Assembly: GCA_964019335.1 (NCBI GenBank)
Contig: OZ025665.1
Coordinates: forward strand, 372,001 to 436,000
Source: Diplonema japonicum
Lineage: Eukaryota > Euglenozoa > Diplonemea > Diplonemida > Diplonemidae
Direction: 5' to 3'
Length of the DNA stretch: 64,000 bases
Position numbers and translations under genes: made by a program. How positions within the stretch are numbered: position 1 is the first letter of the stretch; each line of letters opens with the position of its first letter. The notes beneath the pieces were generated by a model that worked only from the letters and a program-made list of their open reading frames with translations, was not told the origin of the DNA and did not search any database. Shown here one piece after another: positions 49,098 to 59,600 of this stretch.

Positions 49098-50778
49098 CTA
49101 CACCCTAGGGTCCTCCCAAGAAGTCTCTCTCGTTACGCTGTTGTAGAAGTAATGTCGGTTGTTCGCGGCATCGAACAGTGCTACCCAGTTGGGGGGAAGG
49201 GGCAGTGTGCTCTGGGGAGGCTGCTGAGCCTGTTGGAACTGTTGTTGATGTTGGTACTGAACCTGAGCCTGGGTCTGGGTCTGGGCCTGGGCAGGGTGCA
49301 TTTGTGGTGCGTTCTGCTGAGGCTGTTGTTGATACTGGTACTGGTACCCGAACTGCTGTGGGTTCTGATACTGATAAAAATCCGCTTGTGCTTTTTCCTG
49401 CTGTTTTTGCTCCGCCTCTTCCTTCTCTCGTTTCGCCGCCTTCTCGGCCACATCTTTCATTGCCGTCGTTGCAGCTTTCAGCTGATCTCCCGAAAGCAAA
49501 TCCTTCCACCCCGTTTGAATATACTGACTCGCCTCCCTGTTTTTTTTATTGTTTCTTTTTTTTTTTTCTTCTTCTTCTTTTTAACAAATACTTTATTTTC
49601 ACTGTGCTGCTGCATTCGAACAACTTTGATAAGATGTCTACTGTCTTCTCATAGGCCTCTGCTTGAAGGATACCACCAAACTTGTATAGTTCTGTGAGGA
49701 TTTTGAGGTGTTCAACTGGTGCGTCGGTCGATATCGTGCAGAGGTGCATTTTCAGCGAAGAGGTTATCTCTCTGTGGTAGGTGTACTTCTCCCGTATCTT
49801 CTGCGCCACAGGGTCTACGTCCTCGGGGAGTTGTTTTTTGAACGATGAGGCGAATTCTTTTTCCACCTCCATACACCATGGTGATGGCTTGTAGTTTCCC
49901 TTCTTTTTCCGGTCTGCCACGCGTTGGGAGTAGTCCTTGTATTCCTGCCGGAGTCGTTTCTCTTCGGCCTTTTGCTTCTTGACGGCTTCCTTCCGTGCTT
50001 TTTCCTTCGCTTTTTCCCGTGCCTTTTCTTCCTTTTGCTTGTTCAATTTTGCGAGCTTTTCTTCGTTTGCTATTCGGAGTTCCTCTTCTTGTTTCTTCCG
50101 TTCCATCGCACGTCTTGATTTCTCTTCTGTGCTCTCCTCTTCTAGTGCCGTTTCTTGGTTCTGCATGTGAAGTCGAAGGCGGCGCTGAAGAGTTTCAACT
50201 GCTAAAGCTGCTTCATCGTCTTCTTTTTTCTTTTTAGCAAGCAGAAGTTCTTCTTCGTCCCTGTCCTTGCGCTTTCGCTGCTCGGCGAGGATCTGTTCTT
50301 GAGCAATAATGCTTGAGTCGTTAACCTCACGCTTTTCGTTGAGCAGCTTTGCATAAGCATCTTCTTCTTCGGGTTCGAAAGAAGACAGCAAAGGAGGATT
50401 TTCCACATTCTGTTTGGTGAATTCTCCTATGTAGGACGGGATAATGTATCCGTCGATGTCGAAGGTGGCCCGCTTGGTGGTTATTGGTCTCGCTGGGGTT
50501 GGTTGGGCTGGAATGTACCCCGTTGCCCATGTTGCCTTGAAATCGCCTAAGGGGGTGTGCCCTTTGCTGCTTTGTTTCATTAATCTTCGTGCGGATTCGA
50601 TCTCAGCAGCCTCAACAGCAACCGTGCCATCACCAAGCCTCACATACCGCAAGATCGCCCCTTGCATTGTCTCCTCTAACACCAGCCAAATGTAGTCATC
50701 GCTTTCTTCTATTAATTCTGACACAATCACTGTCCGCCTTGAACGTTCTTCTTGTTCCTTTTCTGCTGGAATATTCAT
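49098..50778 (-). CDS. Coiled-coil protein with C-terminal WW domain, two exons
   Basis: Exons 49592-50778 and 49098-49536 are joined by a 55-nt intron (GTATTT...ACAG) to give 541 aa. Without splicing, the first part ends in poly-Lys/Arg and the second has no ATG (only TTG). Residues 1-70 are beta-rich (DDYIWLVLEETMQGAILRYVRL). Residues ~150-290 are a charged coiled coil. Residues ~310-400 are helical. A Gln/Tyr-rich linker (YQYQNPQQFGYQYQYQQQ) leads to a WW domain at the very end (LPPNWVALFDAANNRHYFYN, then TSWEDPRV). WW domains bind Pro-rich or phospho-Ser-Pro ligands. The family as a whole is unrecognised. Confidence 0.72.
49537..49591 (-). other. 55-nt intron joining the coiled-coil and WW parts
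   Basis: Donor GTATTT, A-rich body, acceptor AACAG. Phase 2 on both sides regenerates AAG (Lys) across the junction. Confidence 0.75.
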
Positions 50779-50916
50779 TTCCCCCCCCCCTTCCCCTCTC
50801 TCTTCTGTTGTTTTCGAAGTGTTGGGGGTTAAAAAAGTTTAAAAAAAAAAAAAAACAGAAAAAAAAAAGAATAGAAACAAAAATTCGTAATAAAGTGCAA
50901 AACAATAGCTATTTAC

Positions 50917-51033
50917 TGCCAACAAGTAATGACTTTACCGTTACCTCGAGGTTCCGCATTTTACCGTCGAGGGCCCGCAGGGCCCGAGATGGTAGAATGC
51001 GGAACCGAGAGGTCGGTAAAGCATTACTTGGCG
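50917..51033. repeat. ~117-bp palindrome (fold-back repeat)
   Basis: The two arms meet at GGGCCC-GCA-GGGCCC (50971-50985). Each arm is about 55 bases and reads, from outside in, AAGTAATG, CTTTACCG, GGTTCCGCATT, TACC and GGGCCC with few mismatches. It abuts the inverted-repeat element to its right and shares AAGTAAT-type words with it, so the two may be related. Confidence 0.75.
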
Positions 51034-51045
51034 GTAGGTAAGTGG

Positions 51046-51646
51046 TTTTATTTCACGACACTCAGAAATTACTTCACCACGAGGGGCACAACGGGGTGAC
51101 AAGGGGTACAACAAGAGAGGGGTTACAAAGGTTACAATACAAGTTGTTTTCCCTCCTTTTGTTGACTAAGAGCTGCCGCTGTCGCTGGCATTGCCACTGT
51201 CACCATCTCTAATCAGCCTTCCCATACCTAGCGCGGCCGCTGGCTCCTTTTTTTCTGCTGCTTCGGTATTTTGAAGTCTTTTGGGGTGCTTGGGTAAGCT
51301 GACTAAGTTACCCTTACCCACAGAAGAGTTACCCACAGAAACTGGGAACAAGGCCTAGCCAAAGTGGGCAAATTGGGAGGAAAAAGTAGTCCAACTTGGA
51401 ACTGAGCCGAGGCAAAAGTTGGCCAATTGAGCTGAACCTGGGGGGAAATAGCAAACTGAGAGGAAAAGTAGCCCCACTGGGAACCGAACCGAGGCAAAAA
51501 TTGGCCTACCGCAGGCATATTATTTAACGGAAACCCCCTATTACTTCACGGAAAACAGGCCATTATTTCACCGTGAAGTAATGAGATTTAGCGTGAAGTA
51601 ATGGGCCCCCCAGTGCGTGAAGTAATTTCTGAAGAGTGAAATAAAA
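51046..51646. mobile_element. 601-bp MITE-like element with ~30-bp inverted repeats
   Basis: The left end (51046-51077, TTTTATTTCAC to ATTACTTCAC) and right end (51617-51646, GTGAAGTAAT to GTGAAATAAAA) are inverse copies with one 2-base indel and few substitutions. The motif GTGAAGTAAT or its inverse recurs near 51540-51600, like subterminal transposase-binding repeats. Bases ~51377-51425 and ~51457-51507 form a diverged direct repeat. No transposase is encoded and no target duplication is clear in the A-rich flank. Confidence 0.7.
51377..51510 (+). repeat. Two-copy direct repeat inside the 51-kb element
   Basis: Two ~50-base units share AAAAGTAG, CCGAGGCAAAA and TTGGCC in the same order, about 80 bases apart. 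Confidence 0.55.
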
Positions 51647-51725
51647 AAAAAAAAGAAGAAGAAAACAAAAAAAAAAAAGTCACTGTGATAGGAAACGAAG
51701 TGGTTTAGCAACGGCTCCATCAAAG

Positions 51726-51760
<35 letters not shown>

Positions 51761-52429
51761 AAGAAATCAAGATAAAATGTCCCAGTCCAGTCATAGTTTT
51801 TTTTTCTTTCTTTCTTCTTCTTCTTTTTTTTTTTTTTCTTCTAACGCCCAACTTAGACAATGTTATTGTTAAAAAATCCCCCTTTTTTTTTTGGTTTTTT
51901 CCGGGGTTAACGGGAAATTGGAGTTAAACATGAAAAGACCATTGGGGTCTACCATGGCCCATCATCGTTAAGTAGTAGAGCATAAGAATAGTTGGTTATC
52001 CTTTTTTTTTTTTTTAAGCCCCTAGTTCTCTTCCCATTTTTCTTTCCTCTCGGAATGCTGTAAACCTCTTTAATTTCTTTTCCTGGAAGAAGAAACCGGA
52101 ATAGGCTCTACTTTGAGAACGTCTTTTTTTTTTCTTTTCTTTTTTTTTTCTTCTCGCCTCTATTTTGCCCCCCCCCCCCCATTTGACACCCTCCCCAACG
52201 AGGGAACAAATACCCTCCTTCTTTTTTTTTTTTTTTCTTCCAGAAAATAAATCAAATACCGGGTTTCGGAGATATGATGCGTGAGACAATACAGTAAATC
52301 CACTGTAGAAGTATAAGGGGGGAGGGATAAAAAAAAATACATAAGGAAAGAAATCTGAGACCGAACTGGAGCAAAACAAAAACTTCCTCCTCGTAAGGGG
52401 TTATATCAAACACATCATCATCATCATCA

Positions 52430-53413
52430 TCACGGCAAAATATGCTTCAAAAGTAATTTCCATGCGTGTCTCGTAAGAGCGGGTGCATGTTCACGGCAGT
52501 CGTCGTACATTACAGGGAGAAGGAGGGCGGCACAATTTCGCGAGTGCCCAGGGGTGTTGGTGGGGAGGTTAAGCCACGCCCGGGTTATGAGCGATGCAAG
52601 AATCGACACCACCGGGGCCCAACCTAGAAAAAAAAACATATCAAGCATACGCGCGGCATCCTCACACGGCAGCCTGTTGCAAAACAATGACGGTAGAAAG
52701 GGGAGTAATATCATATCAGCGCTGTCTTCCTCGTCGCACTCTGTCCATTCTACAAAGGAAGGTACTTTGCTGTCTAGTATTAACCAGACCTGCCGTTTGA
52801 TCTCTTCCCATTGGGTGTGGTCGATTTCAGGTGCCCAGACTCCTCTCATGCCCCATTTATCTCCGTGGGATAGGGCAACCATGCACCAAAACGCTTTTTC
52901 CTCTGATAACCCGTTTAGAAGTAGCATTCCGGCGGTGAATGCCATGCCCTGTGTGTACCCCAGTTTTGGGTCGAATGCGGCGTAAGCTACAAGGACATTC
53001 ATGAGGCTTGTGTTCCCACCTTCTTCTTTGAAGTACGGTGTGTTGGGGTATGTTCTGCAGACGTCCTTTTCGATGCGTGATCGTGCATCGGGTTCCACGC
53101 CTTGTCCGTTTCTTGCCCGTAGCCACAGTTGTGGGCTGTACATTTTTTTCCATTTTTCGATTTCGAGGAATTTTGCCCACATGACTACCCGCAGTGACGG
53201 GGGGACTCCGTGTGCGACCAACCTCAGACCCACGCCTCGCATTACGCTCTTTTCCCACTCCAATGACCTCTTATCCAGTATCGCAAAGGCGTTCACCAAC
53301 ACATCGTCGCCTGTTTCCTTCTCGTCATCCTCCTCCGTGTCACCAGTCAGAGCCTCCCATTCCTCCGCACCAAAGCACGACAACACCTGGCAATCAACAC
53401 ATAGCTCTGTCAT
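52430..53413 (-). CDS. TBC-domain Rab GTPase-activating protein
   Basis: 327 aa. The TBC domain runs ~70-310: LVAHGVPPSLRVVMWAKFL, the arginine-finger motif IEKDVCRTYP (Arg at the catalytic place), and the glutamine-finger motif LGYTQGMAFTAGMLLL. Also HARMLD-like DAARMLDMFFFLGWAPVVSIL. Both fingers are present, so Rab-GAP activity is expected; the Rab is unknown. The first 60 residues are acidic and Cys-containing (MTELCVDCQVLSCFGAEEW). Together with the VPS9, ARF and SNARE genes it belongs to the membrane-traffic theme of the window. Confidence 0.9.
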   Translation of the reverse strand: MTELCVDCQVLSCFGAEEWEALTGDTEEDDEKETGDDVLVNAFAILDKRSLEWEKSVMRGVGLRLVAHGVPPSLRVVMWAKFLEIEKWKKMYSPQLWLRARNGQGVEPDARSRIEKDVCRTYPNTPYFKEEGGNTSLMNVLVAYAAFDPKLGYTQGMAFTAGMLLLNGLSEEKAFWCMVALSHGDKWGMRGVWAPEIDHTQWEEIKRQVWLILDSKVPSFVEWTECDEEDSADMILLPFLPSLFCNRLPCEDAARMLDMFFFLGWAPVVSILASLITRAWLNLPTNTPGHSRNCAALLLPVMYDDCREHAPALTRHAWKLLLKHILP

Positions 53414-53620
53414 GGGACCTGAAAGAATACATTAAAGGGGGGAGGAGTAAAAATTATCATTTTGTATACTTACGGAGAAGAACAATCTAAATAAAAGAAA
53501 TATAAAAATAACGTAACAGAAACCCGTTGTTGGGGGGTAAATAATGTTGGAAAACATTTTAAAAGAAGAATTAAAAACACAAGAAAAAAAAGGGAAAGAA
53601 AGTCCCCGCCCTTTTTCTTC

Positions 53621-56600
53621 TCAAGGCCGCTTTCCCGTTGGAAACTTCCTGACGACAAGCCCCCTTGGAAGCTTGACGGTGGTCTCCGATGACGAAACAG
53701 AAGGGATGACCGAGTTTTCCAGGCTACCCTTGTTGCGGGCCGCCGAGAGAGTAGCCACCTCCGAAGCGGTTATGGCACGAGAAAGAACACGAAGGTCGGA
53801 CAACGACCCTTTGAAGAAGTAGAAGTCATGGTCATGAAGTACAGGAGGACGCCCGTGACCAGCATAAACATATGCGGAAGGAACAGGGACAGGTCTGGAC
53901 ATGGACCAGTCGACCCCTGTTGAGGCAATGCCGTCTACGTACAAGAGGTGGCCAAGCGGGCTGAAGACATGTGCGATGTGATGCCAGGTGTCTGTTGTGA
54001 CAGCACCGCCTGTGACCTCGCGTGTTGCAAGGGTTGAATAGATGTTTCCTATTACTGTTCCGTCAGCAATGCAAACCGTGTGTGCGGCCACTCCATGCCG
54101 CACTTCATGGAGGGCAGCTAGTTCCGTGCCGTCGAGAATCCTGTGGTACACTCTGAACTGCCGCACGAAACCTTCAAACCCATCGCCCACCTCTAACGGC
54201 CCGTTTGGTACAGTGCTCCCCACCGTGTACGAAGTGGTGGCACGCTGCACCCCATCGAGCCACAACTCGAACGCAGCTCCACTACCGTACAGCCGCACCG
54301 CCACGTGGTATCTGTACACGTTCCCCGCCACGCTGTTCAGTGCCACACTCACAGATGATGTCAGATACGATGCCTGGAGTGTGACGGAGCTGCCCCCTGA
54401 CGACACTGTTGCCGTGAATGTCCACCCACTCCCGCCCTTCATCCTCCTGAATATGGTGTACGTGCTTCCTGCTGTTGCCGTGTATTCGACGTAGAAGCTC
54501 ACAGTCACAGCGGCTGACGATATGACTTGCAGCGCTGTGGTGTCATAAGCATTAACTTTACTGCCGTTGGTGCTGCTCAGCATGTAATGGTAGTCAATCG
54601 GCGGCAACGAAGGCGCCGTTGTGGCAGCTGCGTACAAACAGCCGGGGGAAGCTTCTGACGTGCGGAACCACACGCTGACGGACCATGCATCTTGAGGGGC
54701 GGCGACTTGCGTCTCAAAGAACGATTCGCCGTCCAGAGTGAGATAAGAGGAAACCACCGTGTGGTTGGCAGTGCCCTTCAAGGTACCCGCATTCATTTCG
54801 CCTGCGAAAGTGAAGACACCTAAAGTCGTGTCTGCTTCGCACTGACCAGGACAGTCCGCGACGGTGATCCCGCCCTCCCATACCTCGCCAGCTGTCACCT
54901 TATCCAAAGCCGAATAGTACAACCGCACGTCCTTCACACTCATGCCCAAACCCCCTACCTTGAGAACACACCCCTCTCCTTCGCAGAAAGGTAGAGTGGT
55001 GTTCCCAGCCGTCTCGGCCTCGAGGGCACCGTTTAGGAATAGTTGGATGTGCGTCCCTAAGCCCCATGTCACGGCGATGGAGTGCCACTGGTGGTCGTTC
55101 AGAGTGGAGGCGGGGGTTGTACCATGTGCCTCCAAGGCTCCTACATAAAAGTACAGGACTTCCCTCTGTACCCCTACACAGCTACTTACAGAACCTGTTG
55201 AGTGGACACACAAAATAGTGCCGTTACTCGTGACGTCCCTTACCCATAGCGACATGGAGCCTGCTGTGATGTTCACAGTGCTGGACAGGTATGACCCGGG
55301 TTCCAGCTGCACCGTGCCGGTGGGCAGCACTGTTGCATTGCCTTCCCGCTCCAACCACTCGGCACCTTTGTCCTCTGCGAGGGAGGCTTGCAAATGGTAC
55401 CTCTTAACGGAGTGCATAGAATCGGAACTCACAGCCTTTTGCAGCAAGTCACACGAGAGGTCCTTTTGGCACCTTGCACCTAGAAACCCAAGCTGGCACA
55501 CACAGTCGCCCATGTCATTGCACACACCACGGTAGCTGCAGTATGCGTCAGAGCACTTCCTCGTACAGGAGGGACCGTAGAAGTAAGCCAGACATGTATC
55601 ACACCCATCGCCATCCCAGAAGCCTCGCATCTCATCTCTGTAGCAGTCGCATCGTCCCTTGTCTGTCAAGAAGACGCCGTTTGAGTTGCAGTCGCCTTTC
55701 ACACTCACAGTGGTGTTCGTGGCGAGGAATGTGTTCGTCAGTTTCAAGCACAACGTGAAGGTGCCCCCTGGACCGCGTTGTAGCTTGGTCGCAGCCTTAC
55801 CCATCCTAACAGGGCTTCCAACTTCGATGGTGGTGCAGTCGTCTGCAGAGTACCCCACTGCAGCATGCGGGTGGTGGCGCCAGTTCGCAACATTTCTAAA
55901 CCACACAAAGTCGCTGTCCACTATGGGCGTAGGCGTTGGCGTGTGCTGAATGGTGATGTTTGTCAGCACTCGCATGCTGCTGTCCTCTGTCGCATGTTTC
56001 ACCCACAGTGGGGTTGTCCCCAGTTGTATGGCCGCACCCGTCACGAAGGGGATCCGCAAGCTTGCCACCTGTTCACCACCCCTGATGCCAGCGAGCACTA
56101 AGGGAATCTGGAGGTATCCTGTGCTGGACTCGAACAGCACGACACAGTTCTCAATGAATGAACCAGACGCCCACAGGACAAGGTCAGCTGTCACTGGTAG
56201 GAGTGTTACTACAACCCCCGCTGTAGCTGTAGAGATAGATGTGATGGTACACCGACTGCTATACACAGGGGGGGTAATGGTGGGTGTTGGGGATATTTTA
56301 CTCCCTGGCTCAAGTAGAACCTGAACCCCACTCCATGACCCGGGGTTGGGTACTACAGAAGAGAGCTTGACGTCTTTCATAAAACCCCTGAAATAGTGAC
56401 TCCGCGTCAGTTCGCAAACATACGGCAACGAGTCGGTGCAGCCCGCCGTCGCCCAGGTGCCATCTGCCTTACTGGCGATACACAGCGAAGATCCATAGGT
56501 CATTGACACATCGCCTGGCCAATAGTTTACTTCTTTTCCTGTACTGTACTTCCACATTCCATCAGAGGCAGCAATGCCGATCCAAGACTGAGACGCTACT

Positions 56601-59600
56601 GCGGACTGCACGCACACCAGCTCGTCGTACGAAGTCACAGAAACCAATCGTCCGCTGTAGTGTTCCGACCACTCACCGCCCGCCAGCGATGCTTCATCAG
56701 CACACAGCTGCGCTGCAGTTGTGTAAGACACAGTTGTTGTAGTGACTGCCCTGATGCATTTTGTACCGCATTGTGTATAGTTAGCCGGGCATGACACCAT
56801 AGAAGGCAGCGCCCCCGCGCCCAGGTGCATGTCATGGCCTATGACACCACCGTTGTGCAGATATGGATGGTCCTGCGTGAGCTGCGATCCGTCCGAAGAA
56901 GTTGTGTCGTTTCCGTCCACCCACAGCTGTACCCGGCCTGTGCTCTTGATGGTGATGGCCACGTGGTGCCATTCAAGGTCGCAGAGAACATCCGCAGTGC
57001 TCGTGATGTCTTCCTGCGCACCGCCGTGCACCTCGCTGTAGGCGAGGGTACTATTCAAGAGGTACAGCATGCTGCCTCGTGTGGCCACCCCGCCCCACCA
57101 CAGTAGCGGCTGTACTCCTTCGCAATCAGTCATCCTTATCAAGCCCTCCCAGGACATGGGCACAGGTCTTACCACAGAGCCTTTCCCTGCATCCCACCGC
57201 ATAAGACCAGAAGAGTTTCCAAACCAGCATACATGGTCTCCTATAATATAGTCGTACTTCAGCGCCACGCCTTGGACTGTAGGATTCCTGCCGTAGCCGG
57301 TGGTATCATCGAAAGTTCCATTGGAGCACCACGTGCCGAGCAGAGTCCCTTTGCTGCTCGCGATGTCCCGTATGTCGTCCCTGGAAAGTGCTTTGTCGTA
57401 CACTCGCAGGTTCTCCATCTCACCTGAGTAGTATACTCCGTTCGCACGGCCTACTTCAAAGGTCCCTCCAGATGTCCAGTCGTGCCGCCCGCCACTCCAG
57501 CCGACCAGCATACCATCTAGGTAGATGGAAAGAATGGTAGTCGTCGTGAGTGTCACAGCCACATGGCGCCACACATTGAGGCCTGCAGACGTGCAGAGCG
57601 GGACCTCTGCTTTAGTCACTGCCGCTGTCGATGTCGTGTCGCCCGACGTGAAGTACAACCTGCCAGTGCTGGACACTCCTACGGACTGTATGTTAGTACC
57701 GTCAGTCCAAAACACTAAATGGCCTGATGCTGACCCACAAGCAGCATCGAGCCTCAACCAAGCGGTTACTGTGAAGCTATAAGGTCTGTGCACCATAGAG
57801 GACCCTGAGACAGACAAATACCCAGACGACATCGAGCACCCCCCACCGGTAGCTTCGCTGACCCCTGTGGTCACAGTTACATGCTTGTATCCTGAAGAGT
57901 CTTCGATGGTGCCCCTTGTGCAGTATCTTCCGATCATCCCACCATTGGAACAAAGTACAACAGGTGTGTGCAGCTGTAGCATGCTTGGCATTGGGGAGCA
58001 CACAGGGCTGTCGATGTCGTCGTGGACCTTGCAACCTTCAGGGCGGTGCTCGAGAGGGAACTGCACGGCTTGGCAATTTTCTGTTGATAAGCATAACTGC
58101 TTGCACTGTTCCAAAGTGAGGCCTTCGTACTGGGAATAACCTGCTGAGCATGTCCCTCGACCTGCAACCCACAACGTCCTGCAGTTGGTTGCCTCGTTGA
58201 GTTCCGCCTGAGACAGTGCGTAGTTGTACACACGGAAGTCCGCTATCGCAGTCTCGGTACTGCCTGTCCAGTCGTTGTTCACGATATTGTCCCACCGCTG
58301 CCCGATACGCATGTACTCTGTGCCGGTAATGGGCCATAGGGAGTCGGTGCCATTTCGCTTCTTGGTTTTGAGCCCGTCATAGTAAAAGTGCGCCTCTCCC
58401 CTCGAGCCAGGAACAACCACAGCAAGATGGTGCCATGACTTGTCGCAGTAGCCAGGAGACCGTACTTCTAGGTCTGTTTCTATGCCTTCTGATGCGTCAC
58501 AGGGAACGTGGGAGATTTTTGAAAACTGAATGCCTTCATAACACGTGTTGCATTGATATGCTGGCTTCGTGATATTCTGTGCGGCACTGGCGTAACAGTT
58601 CACGTCGTTGTAGAAGTCCATTGACACCGCAGACCTGCCCGTCAGTGACATCTTTATATACAAACTAGTGCGCTCCATGGTGCATGGCTCTAGCCATATC
58701 TGGCAGGTGTCTAATGGAAAGTCGTAGCTCGCCCACCCCGAGGTGTTCGAGCACGGGGACATGCCGCAAGCTGTAAAAGTAACCGTCGTGCGCGTGGTTG
58801 GGAACACACCCCCGAGCCGCCCCTCGTCGAACCTTGGCTCATACCCACCACCCTTCAGTTCCAGATAGCTGAAGTCGTTCCTCACCATGGTGAACCAGCT
58901 GCCTTGGTCGGTTGGGTAGCATGCTGTCCCCGCTTGCAGCCTGCGCGTCCACAACGAGATCGTAAATGCTTGCGGCCTATCGAAAATCTTGTTGATCTGG
59001 AGATAGCCCCCTTCCACTTGGCACGTTGCGTACCCGAAGTAGTCCTCGTACAGTGTGCTCACAGCACCTGACGCCGACCCGTCCCTACCCCAGCCGGATG
59101 TGTCTTCTGTGCCACCCATGCAGAGCTGCATTAGAAGACCAGGGACGAATCCTGCTTGTTGGACAATTTCAGAAGGAGCAAGAGAGCGGCTGAAGAGCTT
59201 TACAGCGCTGAGGTAGCCAGTGTGGCCTAGCGTGGTGGAAGTAGTTGGGGATGTCCAACAGCCGATTGTAGCGTGTGTGAAGATCGTCTGAGTTGTGTCG
59301 GGGGTGAGACTATCAGCAGACCGTATAAAAAGCCCTACAGGTGCCCCGTCATGGTACACCGTGACCGAGTGGTCGGCATCGATAGTGACTGCCACATGGT
59401 GCCATTCGTAGTCGCAGACGCGGTGTGACATGGTCCACGAGGGGCGGGTGTGGTACTCGACACCGTCAGCGTCACGCTCCCTCCATGCCATGTAGTAGTT
59501 GATCCCGAAAGACGCCTCAGCAGCGTCGCCAAACCATCCAAACACTGCTCCACGCGGGTCGGTGTAGTCCACTGTAGTCCAACAAGGATCTCCAGTAGGA

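Larger units (their letters stand above)
50779..52429. other. Accessory spacer, ~1.65 kb, with repeat elements
   Basis: Contains a large palindrome (50917-51033), an inverted-repeat element (51046-51646) and homopolymer/microsatellite DNA up to 52429. No gene is supported. Confidence 0.6.
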
